Below are positions 1-5,556 of a stretch of 5,556 nucleotides of DNA, one piece after another (position 1 is the stretch's first letter; each line of letters starts with the position of its first letter). Under the pieces are notes generated by a model, which saw only the letters and a list, made by a program, of their open reading frames with translations, did not search any database and was not told the origin of the DNA. Source of the stretch: CAZXFH01 sp964640055 (GTDB taxonomy: Bacteria > Fidelibacterota > UBA2242 > JAFGTP01); assembly GCA_964640055.1 (NCBI GenBank), contig CAZXFH010000098.1:1-5556 (forward strand), in the 5' to 3' direction. The position numbers were made by a program, and so were the translations under genes.

Positions 1-313
1 TGATTTTAAATTCAATCCGCTTTCCGTCTACATTGGCCAGAGAATGTTTTAAGGTTCCCTTGAGCGTAAAAGTAACTCCCTGACCCTCCTGAATATCGTA
101 GAGAGCCGTAGTTGGTGTTCCAAATACCAGTCTGGAATAGTAAATCTCGGCCCTGAAACTATCACCCTGAGAGCTGTATAACATAACTTCGTTAAAAAGA
201 TCCGTAAAACCGATCTTCTCTGACATTGCCGGACCACGCCGGATGATCATTTCCCTGGTTTTGGTAGCCAAACCATCCCCACTCTGATCGCTAATTGTAA
301 AATCAAAGAGGGC
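1..313 (-). other. Start of C-terminal extracellular beta domain of the propeller protein
   Basis: Residues 398-501 read 'LFDFTISDQSGDGLATKT' and continue with alternating hydrophobic strands. The region contains 'GFTDLFNEVMLYSSQGD', then 'IQEGQGVTFTLKGTLK', and finally 'NVDGKRIEFKI' at the window edge. This order (DFTxxDxxxDGL.T, a middle hxxAxLxxxxG-like strand, then a G.xxxhTLxhxLK strand and dG..hxFxh) resembles a domain often found after catalytic or propeller modules in secreted FCB-group proteins. I recognise the pattern but cannot give a Pfam name with certainty. More sequence beyond base 1 should complete it and may show a sorting or anchoring domain. Confidence 0.45.
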
Positions 314-1504
314 TGTTTTATCACCGGCATGGGTACTAATCTCAGTCGGTTCATTCAGGGCAGCGGCGGCATTCAGCATAGTTGTGGTATCCGTAGAATA
401 GGTGCTGCGTAAATTAAAATCCGAGGTTTGGGCCAGATAAATCGATTTTCCGTCATCACCAACATATACGATACTAACCTTATTACTGTGGGGATCCAGG
501 GCAATCTTCCCCTCTACATGAGCCGCATCTTCTGTGGCTGAACTATAGTCTTCATTGATGGTGGTAATATATTCCGCTGTTAACCAATCTCCATTGACAT
601 TATTGGTATAATACAGACCACCATACTCGACCTGGGTGTACCAGGCAACATGGGCCTTACCGTTATCATCGGTCACAACATCGGGAAAAATACAACTAGT
701 TGAAAAAAGTCCGGGTGTTCCCCAATCTCCGGATACATTATTTGAATAATAAAATCCTGCATTGGAAGCGAAGACAACGTGTAAATTATTTTGATTATCA
801 ACGGTAATCGCTGGATGGTAGGCCGCGGTACTTATCTGATCAATGGCCAGAGTGTCACTCCAGGAACCATTACTGTAATAGGTATACCAGATATTATTAC
901 TATGACTGCCTACAAAATGGAGCACATCATTTTGATCAATAGCCGTAGCGAAAAACTGGCTGGTACCACCGGGAATGACCACATTATTCAAATCCAGCTG
1001 TTGATAAAATACATTACTCCCCCAGGTGTCTTCCTGGGCAAAAATATGTGTGTTGTAATCCTGATCCACTTCAATGGAGGATTCATGATAGTGTCCGGAA
1101 GACATAGGGGATTCATTGTCCCAATAGCCGGAACTTAGATTACGATTGGTCACATACCGGATAGTATAGGCATAGCTATAGTAACGAAAAACAATATAAG
1201 CATGTCCTTCCCGATCGGTGGTGATGGAAGGCGTATAAGCCTGATAGTTCGATGAACCGGCCACCTTTTTCTGATATCCCCAGCCTCCATACTGATTGGT
1301 GGCGTATTGGACCAGCTCACCATAGGGATCATCGCTGGTCCAGGCCACATGTATATTCCCCTGCGGATCGCTGCAAACGACCGGACGGGTAGATGTGGGG
1401 GCATATCCGACCAGCTGATGGGTCCAGTTAGCTGCTGCAAATAAAAAATTGAGTATAAATATGAACCCGCTCATGATCCTAAACCCTCGTTTCAACATTT
1501 TCAT
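1..1504 (-). CDS. Secreted seven-bladed beta-propeller protein with C-terminal extracellular beta domain (3' end outside window)
   Basis: Reading leftward from the ATG at 1504, the frame is open for 501 codons to the window edge, so the C-terminus is missing. Residues 1-25 form a signal peptide: basic n-region (KMLKRGFR), hydrophobic core (SGFIFILNFLFAAA), and a likely cut near AAA-NW. From about residue 38 to 365 I count seven repeats with the pattern 'P.i..D..GN.HVAW....' followed by 'YY.NN..G.W' (clearest at 40-75, 91-128, 230-262 and 273-307). This fits a seven-bladed propeller of the BNR/sialidase-like superfold. The strict Asp-box SxDxGxxW is not present, so no sialidase activity is claimed. 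From about residue 398 a second domain begins (ALFDFTISDQSGDGL), resembling a beta-sandwich domain seen in secreted Bacteroidota/FCB proteins. A GGAGG lies 5 nt upstream of the start. The ATGs at codons 3 and 11 are less likely, because the first start gives the full signal peptide. It is divergent from the transglutaminase genes. The role is unknown; surface binding is plausible. Confidence 0.85.
   Translation of the reverse strand, partial: MKMLKRGFRIMSGFIFILNFLFAAANWTHQLVGYAPTSTRPVVCSDPQGNIHVAWTSDDPYGELVQYATNQYGGWGYQKKVAGSSNYQAYTPSITTDREGHAYIVFRYYSYAYTIRYVTNRNLSSGYWDNESPMSSGHYHESSIEVDQDYNTHIFAQEDTWGSNVFYQQLDLNNVVIPGGTSQFFATAIDQNDVLHFVGSHSNNIWYTYYSNGSWSDTLAIDQISTAAYHPAITVDNQNNLHVVFASNAGFYYSNNVSGDWGTPGLFSTSCIFPDVVTDDNGKAHVAWYTQVEYGGLYYTNNVNGDWLTAEYITTINEDYSSATEDAAHVEGKIALDPHSNKVSIVYVGDDGKSIYLAQTSDFNLRSTYSTDTTTMLNAAAALNEPTEISTHAGDKTALFDFTISDQSGDGLATKTREMIIRRGPAMSEKIGFTDLFNEVMLYSSQGDSFRAEIYYSRLVFGTPTTALYDIQEGQGVTFTLKGTLKHSLANVDGKRIEFKI
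410..1393 (-). repeat. Seven degenerate propeller-blade repeats inside the secreted protein
   Basis: The repeat unit is about 35-50 residues. Each contains a hydrophobic strand ending in D-x-x-G/N-x-h-H-V and, in most blades, a later Y-Y-x-N-x-x-x-G-x-W element. The units start near residues 40, 91, 142, 184, 230, 273 and 332. Blades 5 and 6 are the most alike: YYSNNVSGDW (bases 722-751) and YYTNNVNGDW (584-613). The last 21 bases of these two elements match at about 17 positions. Blade 7 has lost the W element and ends at 'IYLAQTSDF'. Blade boundaries are estimates by eye. Confidence 0.65.
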
Positions 1505-1509
1505 GCCAG

Positions 1510-1514
1510 CCTCC
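1510..1514 (-). promoter_or_regulatory. Ribosome binding site of the propeller gene
   Basis: On the minus strand GGAGG ends 5 nt before the ATG at 1504. This is a strong Shine-Dalgarno match at a slightly short spacing. It supports the ATG at 1504, or the ATG two codons later with 11 nt spacing. Confidence 0.6.
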
Positions 1515-1816
1515 GTATTATTGTTTTTTAATTAATTCTAAACTGATATACCCTATAAATTTGATCACCTCATGTATACAAGGTTCACGCTATCGTCATG
1601 AAAATTTATTCCTAAAGGCAACCAACATTTATTATTGACCAATTTTTTCCATAGTCTCTTTTATTATCAAGTTCATTTTATAAGACTTGAGCATATTTAA
1701 CAAGGTTAATTATGGCGGGCTCAATTAATGCATGCAGATTATTGCCAAATAAACTGGACTTGCAGTGTTCCAAAATCCGTCCCGAATTGGTTATTTATCC
1801 TCTGCTTTGAATCGAA

Positions 1817-1837
1817 AAAAACATTAAAAATGTTTTT
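1817..1837. repeat. Perfect 9-bp inverted repeat next to the rightward promoter
   Basis: AAAAACATT (1817-1825) and AATGTTTTT (1829-1837) are exact reverse complements separated by AAA. The right arm overlaps the first two bases of the candidate -35 box (1836-1841). An operator for a dimeric regulator is one reading. A GC-poor stem like this is not a good intrinsic terminator. In AT-rich DNA the repeat could also be fortuitous. Confidence 0.45.
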
Positions 1838-1863
1838 GAGATTTAACGCCTACAGCCTATATT
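1836..1863 (+). promoter_or_regulatory. Candidate sigma70-type promoter for the DUF3857/transglutaminase genes
   Basis: TTGAGA (1836-1841) and TATATT (1858-1863) each differ from the TTGACA/TATAAT consensus at one position and are separated by 16 bp. A start of transcription near 1870 would leave a leader of about 43 nt before the ATG at 1913. If the host is a Bacteroidota member, its primary sigma factor prefers a different -7 element (TAnnTTTG), which is not seen here, so the call depends on the host. Confidence 0.4.
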
Positions 1864-1900
1864 GTGACTAACAATTGATTAAAACTAAAGGATTCTTAAT

Positions 1901-1907
1901 AGGAAGG
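1901..1907 (+). promoter_or_regulatory. Ribosome binding site of the first DUF3857 gene
   Basis: AGGAAGG lies 5 nt before the ATG at 1913 and 8 nt before a second ATG at 1916. The second start has the more usual spacing and differs by only one methionine. The site shows that initiation of this now-broken gene is still intact. Confidence 0.6.
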
Positions 1908-2555
1908 AAAAAATGATGAAGTGTTTATCTTTATGTTTTCGGCTAGTTTTAATCTTTTTATTATTGAGCGGCTCCATCCTATCGGGTCCGATGCCCTTTT
2001 TGGAATTTTTAAAAGGTGAAAAAAGCAAATATGACTGGGGATACGTTCCCGATGAAATCCTTGCACGGATGTACTGTCCCGCAGATTCCAGCGCCAAAGC
2101 CATGATTCTGTTTGATATCGGACAAATGGAGATCAGCCGCTCAAATTTCGAAGCCACTATCTCCCGGTATGTCCGGATCCATATTTTCAAAGAAGAGGAA
2201 AAGGAATATGCCAATGTCCGCATTCCGTTCTGGCATGATGACCGGGTATTTTCGATAGCTGCCCAGGTCATTTTACCGAATGGAGAAAAAAAGAAGTTAA
2301 GCTGCCGGGATATACGCGAAGAAGGTGAAAAAGATGACTGGATGTACAAGGTCTTCACTATTCCACAGGTTCAAAAGAATTGTGTAATCGAATACCGTTA
2401 TAAAAAAACCACCGAATATTTGGCGCTCCTGGAACCCTGGGTATTCCAGAATGAAATTTATACAAAACTATCCCGGCTATCCGTCAAGATACCCCAGGGA
2501 TTCAAATATATGACCTATCTTGATAATGCACCCGATCCTGAATACACTCCCGCGC

Positions 2556-2579
2556 GGGGGGGCTGGGAATCAATCCCAG
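2556..2579 (+). other. Probable frameshift point: G7 run followed by a hairpin
   Basis: Seven G residues (2556-2562) sit where the reading frame must slip back by one. They are directly followed by a perfect 6-bp stem with a 5-nt loop, CTGGGA-ATCAA-TCCCAG (2563-2579). In the upstream frame the codons are CGG GGG GGC, so 2557-2563 has the form of a -1 slippery heptamer (G GGG GGC). The slip can lie anywhere from 2542 (after the TGA at 2539-2541 in the downstream frame) to about 2593, where the downstream frame becomes clearly family-like. Loss of one G is the simplest cause. Confidence 0.55.
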
Positions 2580-2889
2580 TACCCAGAGGAAATATGCGCG
2601 GTACACCTGGACCATGCGGGATCTGGAACCTATTACGAAAGAACCTTACATGACCACTCTTTCGTATTATATGGCCACCCTGAAATTTCAATTGGAGTTG
2701 TATAAGGATCCCTACAACTATGTGGAGTTTATCTGTTCCTGGGAAGACATCCGGGATAAATTGATGGAAAAATATGCCCAATACCTAGATCCGCCCCGCA
2801 AAATGCAACAGCTGGCCGCAGAGGTGGTAGATGAAGAAGAAACCCCGGAGGCGCGGGCCGAGAAATTATATAATTATGTCAGGGATAAC

Positions 2890-2892
2890 TAA
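2890..2892 (+). other. In-frame TAA within the transglutaminase-like domain
   Basis: The TAA lies between 'EKLYNYVRDN' and 'KLDEYQGLYGNL' with no change of frame on either side. The intact neighbour has EFIQHN-T-HYVGVEEG here and the family commonly has a hydrophobic residue. A single substitution from a sense codon explains it. Confidence 0.7.
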
Positions 2893-3696
2893 AAACTGGA
2901 TGAATACCAGGGCTTATATGGTAACCTGCGACCGCCTCATAGGGTAATCAATGATCAGGTGGCAACCCGTATCGAAAAGAATTTACTGTTGGCCGGATTA
3001 ATGCGCGCAACCGGATTGGCGGCCTGTCCCATGATGATCAGCACCCGTACGCATGGACGCCTGGATACGAAAAATCCTAAAATATTTTCTTTCAACTATC
3101 TGATTGTGCGCCTAAACCTGGCGGGCAATCTGCAATACCTGGATACCCGTTACGAATATTATCCCTATGGTTTACTGCCCTACAGCGATCATGTGGATAT
3201 TGGCTTTCTAATTGATACCGATTGTGCCGAGTTAAAGCCCATTCCGGCGCCCCATAATGTCAGTATGGCTCATGCCATGACCGAGGTTCAATTGGATCCC
3301 AGGGGATGCCTAAAAGCGCAAAGCACGCTGCGTTTCGAAGGATATCGCGGCGTTCAATATCGCCGGAAATGTGATCAATATGATGAGCTGGATAAATTTA
3401 TTGAGCAGGACATCCTGGATGGTCTGTCAGAGGTTTCAATCGATAGTTTTGTCATAATCAACCGTGAATGCTGTGATGTTCCCCTAACTGTGAAGGTATT
3501 GTATCAGATGGATAATTTTGCCAGAGTCATCGATGGTAAAATCTATTTCAATCCGGTCCTTTTACAAAAAATAGCTGAAAATCCCTTTAACCTGGAGGAC
3601 AGAAATTTTCCGGTGGAATATCCCTATCCCCGCATTAATACGGAAGAAGTCACCTATACGCTTCCGAAAGGCTATACCGTCAGCGAAGTACCGGAG

Positions 3697-3699
3697 TGA
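3697..3699 (+). other. In-frame TGA before the C-terminal domain
   Basis: The TGA splits 'LPKGYTVSEVPE' from 'SYRYCNGQRYERRIKI'. The next 66 codons, to the TGA at 3898, keep the family's C-terminal pattern: an 'INENRLNYHRNLNIYKRKI' strand pair, then 'APEYYHQLKSFYTYL' helix and 'VVLEKTN'. This piece has no own start and is a remnant of the gene. Confidence 0.7.
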
Positions 3700-3900
3700 A
3701 GTTATCGCTATTGTAACGGACAACGCTATGAACGCCGGATCAAAATTAATGAAAATCGACTAAACTATCACCGGAACTTAAACATCTATAAAAGAAAGAT
3801 TGCGCCTGAATACTATCATCAACTGAAATCCTTTTATACCTACCTGGTAAATGACGATCAGCAACAGGTGGTTTTAGAAAAAACCAATAACGGACAGTGA

Positions 3901-5556
3901 ATGAAAAGTGGTATTAAAGAAATATGTCTGCTTATATTAATATGTTGTGCCTATCAAATCATGCAGGCGGAAAGTCGCATATTGCTGGATCAGCGCACCC
4001 TTAACATAAGGCGCAGTGGCAAGGCTGTCCTCTCTGTAAATCGCAAGGTATTGGTTGCCGATAAGAAGGGGGAATCTCTGGGCCAGGTGGTTCTGCATGA
4101 ACATCAGTATTCCAAAGTGAAAGCGATAAAGGGCAGCATATCCAACCTGGCTGGGCGACGGCTGGCAAAACTGGACCAAAATAAAATCAAAGAATGGCAT
4201 GGTAATCCATCAGAAAAATTGTACGGTGATGATCACTTTTATTTTTTCAATCTTAGCCATCATCAAAAACCATATATCATCAATTACAGTTACAAAAAGA
4301 AAATCGCCAGTTTATATTTTTTCAAAGAGTGGTTCCCGCAGAAATCCTTTGCGGTAGATAAAGCTGTTTTACAGATCAGATACCGTCGCAAACCCTGTTT
4401 ACGGTTTCATTCGACCGGCGATATGCCAGCACCAGTCAAAACCCAGCAGGGCAAAACATGGACCTGGACATTATCTGACATTCCCAAGTTAGAAAACGAG
4501 TATCGCATGCCTCCGGAATGTAATTATCAACTGGGTCTCCAGTTGGCGCCCCGGAATTTTAAACTGGAAGGCATCAACGGTAATTATAACAGTTGGGCAG
4601 AGTATGGCAATTTTTATGCTCAGCTGGCCAAACAGCAGTACCGGTTAACTGATGATGCCATTCAATCTTTGAGTCTGAGTCCGGAATCAACTCCTGAAAA
4701 AATTGTTCAGACCGTTTACGAATTTATTCAGCATAATACCCATTATGTCGGTGTTGAGGAAGGTATTCACGGACTGAAGCCCCATTGCGCGCAGACGGTC
4801 TTTGAGAATAAGTACGGCGATTGCAAAGATCTCACGACCTTGATGATCGCTATGTTACAGAAACTGGGGTTGCCAGCCTATCCGGCGATGCTCAAAGTCA
4901 GAGATCTCGGGGTGATGGATACCAGTTTTCCCCTGGATCAGTTTAACCACATCATTTGTTGCGTACCCCTGGACAAGGATACCTTGTGGGTGGACTGTGT
5001 CTCTGATGTTGCTACTGTTCATGATCTGCCTGCCACTGATGAAGGCTGTAACGTACTGGTCATAAATGATGGCCACGGTCAAGTCGCCCGTACTCCTTTG
5101 AGCAGTGCCCTGGATAACCGGGTTGATTTTAATGCTCAGGTGGAAATTGATAATCTCGGTCATGCCCATGTAACCGGGACCATTACCCAGTACGGTAATA
5201 GCGATCACTGGTTAAAAAACCGGCTGAGAAGCCGTAATGACAAGCAGCAACGGAAGCTACTACTGAAGTGGTTGAGTGAGTATTCGCCGGGAATAAAACT
5301 GGGTCGCTTTAACTATGAAAAACTTGATAAAAATGGTCAACCGACGCGTATTAAATTCAGCTGCCGGGCAAAACAATATGCCAACCTCAGTATGAACCGT
5401 CTTTTTATCAATCCGGCCTTTTATCATCGAACCCGCTTCAGTGCTGAGGAACCTGAAAAGCGTGAGCATCCTGTTTTTTACCTATATCCCTTTACTATAA
5501 AGGATCACATTGTCTACCAGCTGCCCCCTAATTACACACCAGAAGCCATACCAGAC
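3901..5556 (+). CDS. Secreted DUF3857/transglutaminase-like protein with intact Cys-His-Asp triad (3' end outside window)
   Basis: The frame is open for 552 codons to the window edge. Residues 1-23 are a signal peptide (KSGIKE, core ICLLILICCAYQI, cut near MQA-ES). DUF3857 spans roughly 30-230, including 'GKTWTWTLSDIPKLENEYRM'. The transglutaminase-like (papain-fold) core spans about 240-375. It has 'EFIQHNTHYVGVEEGIHGLK', then KYGDCKDLTTLMIAML with Cys308, FNHIICCV with His350, and LWVDCVSD with Asp365, the expected catalytic triad. A beta-rich region follows up to 'VYQLPPNYTPEAIPD', the point matching the internal TGA of the upstream paralog, so about 65-80 residues should lie beyond the window. 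The family may cross-link, cleave or deamidate peptide bonds; its substrate is unknown. The ATG abuts the upstream TGA (TGAATG), and only a weak GGA (3892-3894) precedes it, suggesting translational coupling. The ATG at 3961 would lose the signal peptide and is less likely. Confidence 0.88.
   Translation, partial: MKSGIKEICLLILICCAYQIMQAESRILLDQRTLNIRRSGKAVLSVNRKVLVADKKGESLGQVVLHEHQYSKVKAIKGSISNLAGRRLAKLDQNKIKEWHGNPSEKLYGDDHFYFFNLSHHQKPYIINYSYKKKIASLYFFKEWFPQKSFAVDKAVLQIRYRRKPCLRFHSTGDMPAPVKTQQGKTWTWTLSDIPKLENEYRMPPECNYQLGLQLAPRNFKLEGINGNYNSWAEYGNFYAQLAKQQYRLTDDAIQSLSLSPESTPEKIVQTVYEFIQHNTHYVGVEEGIHGLKPHCAQTVFENKYGDCKDLTTLMIAMLQKLGLPAYPAMLKVRDLGVMDTSFPLDQFNHIICCVPLDKDTLWVDCVSDVATVHDLPATDEGCNVLVINDGHGQVARTPLSSALDNRVDFNAQVEIDNLGHAHVTGTITQYGNSDHWLKNRLRSRNDKQQRKLLLKWLSEYSPGIKLGRFNYEKLDKNGQPTRIKFSCRAKQYANLSMNRLFINPAFYHRTRFSAEEPEKREHPVFYLYPFTIKDHIVYQLPPNYTPEAIPD

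Larger units (their letters stand above)
1505..1912. other. Divergent intergenic region, 408 bp, no gene seen
   Basis: The region is markedly AT-rich and has no convincing coding frame, tRNA or structured RNA. It must hold the promoters of both divergent units. For the leftward gene, a weak candidate on the minus strand is TTGTAT (1581-1576) followed after 16-18 bp by TTTATA/TATAGG (1559-1552), about 50 nt before the start; I would not rely on it. The rightward promoter and an inverted repeat are listed separately. Nothing recognisable was found in 1600-1800. Confidence 0.6.
1913..3900 (+). pseudogene. DUF3857 + degenerate transglutaminase-like secreted protein, broken by one frameshift and two in-frame stops
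   Basis: This looks like one ancestral protein of about 660 residues, a usual length for DUF3857-transglutaminase proteins. Residues 1-25 are a signal peptide (core LVLIFLLLSGSILSG). DUF3857 follows from about residue 45 (VPDEILARMYCPADSSAKA) and runs through 'VRIHIFKEEEKEYANVRI' to 'YTWTMRDLEPITKEPYM'. The frame starting at 1913 leaves the family pattern around 2560 and would stop at 2651-2653. The pattern continues in the frame one base back, open from 2542. A TAA at 2890-2892 interrupts 'YNYVRDN*KLDEYQG' and a TGA at 3697-3699 interrupts 'YTVSEVPE*SYRYCNG'. In both cases the same frame resumes with family-like sequence, ending at TGA 3898-3900. Aligned to the gene at 3901, the catalytic Cys is Arg (VATRIEKN) and the His is Tyr (FNYLIV), while an Asp is kept (YLDTRY). 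The transglutaminase domain was therefore probably inactive before the gene broke. No separate genes should be called from the pieces. Sequence error or recoding cannot be excluded. Confidence 0.8.

Noticed and set aside
791..1138. Open frame on the plus strand inside the propeller gene (115 codons)
   Set aside because: It lies antisense to a long frame with a signal peptide and clear repeats, has no recognisable domain, and shows no good ribosome binding site.
1150..1440. Open frame on the minus strand, shifted relative to the propeller gene
   Set aside because: It overlaps the signal-peptide and first-blade region in another frame. The product is Pro/Met/Ile-rich with no family features, so it is a shadow of the real frame.
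1729..1736. TGCATGCA palindrome in the intergenic region
   Set aside because: It is a single 8-base palindrome, expected by chance and unrelated to a promoter position.
1885..2358. 157-codon minus-strand frame opposite the first DUF3857 gene
   Set aside because: The plus-strand frame matches DUF3857 and has a ribosome binding site and signal peptide. The antisense product has no family features.
2959..3699. A separate 246-residue gene starting at GTG 2959
   Set aside because: The sequence just upstream (KLDEYQGLYGNL and on) is in the same frame and belongs to the same domain, and no Shine-Dalgarno precedes the GTG. It is the middle piece of the broken gene.
3697..3740. TGA at 3697 as a selenocysteine codon
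   Set aside because: Only a weak 4-bp stem (TTGT-AACGG-ACAA) follows, no SECIS-like element is convincing, the family has no known Sec/Cys at this place, and the gene carries two other lesions.
3901..3975. Lipoprotein signal for the second transglutaminase (LILICC)
   Set aside because: The residue before each Cys is Ile or Cys, not Gly/Ala/Ser, so the lipobox rule fails. A standard signal peptidase cut near MQA-ES fits better.
4855..5208. Antisense open frames within the second transglutaminase gene (also 3937-4200 and 5260-5469)
   Set aside because: All lie opposite a 552-codon frame with a conserved catalytic triad and have no recognisable features.

Overview
The window holds three genes and one regulatory gap, all from a bacterial chromosome of moderate, slightly AT-leaning composition. 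No rRNA, tRNA, mobile element, CRISPR array or phage gene is visible. The protein families are secreted beta-propeller proteins ending in an extracellular beta domain with a 'DFTxxDxxxDGL.T' signature, and DUF3857/transglutaminase-like proteins in tandem. These are common in the Bacteroidota/FCB superphylum (Bacteroidota, Cloacimonadota, Marinimicrobia and relatives). That assignment is an inference from family distribution and was not tested.

Layout. (1) Bases 1-1504, minus strand: a secreted protein with a signal peptide, seven beta-propeller blades and the start of a C-terminal beta domain, cut off by the window edge. (2) Bases 1505-1912: a non-coding gap between divergent genes. It holds ribosome binding sites facing both ways, a good sigma70-like promoter for the rightward genes, and a perfect 9-bp inverted repeat touching that promoter's -35 box. 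(3) Bases 1913-3900, plus strand: a DUF3857 plus transglutaminase-like gene broken by one frameshift (most likely at a G7 run at 2556-2562), an in-frame TAA (2890-2892) and an in-frame TGA (3697-3699). Recognisable family sequence continues across all three lesions up to 3900. (4) Bases 3901-5556, plus strand: a second DUF3857/transglutaminase protein, open to the window edge, with an apparently intact Cys-His-Asp triad. Its ATG directly follows the stop codon of gene 3, in the same frame.

How they fit together. Genes 3 and 4 look like one transcription unit made of two diverged paralogs. The first has lost the catalytic Cys and His and is now also broken as a reading frame. The second keeps the triad. 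Both carry signal peptides, so the pair would act in the periplasm or at the cell surface, as would the divergent propeller protein. The substrate of this transglutaminase-like family is not known, and nothing here reveals it. The most interesting signals are the degenerate/active pair with no gap between the genes, and the question of whether the broken first gene is real decay, sequence error or recoding.
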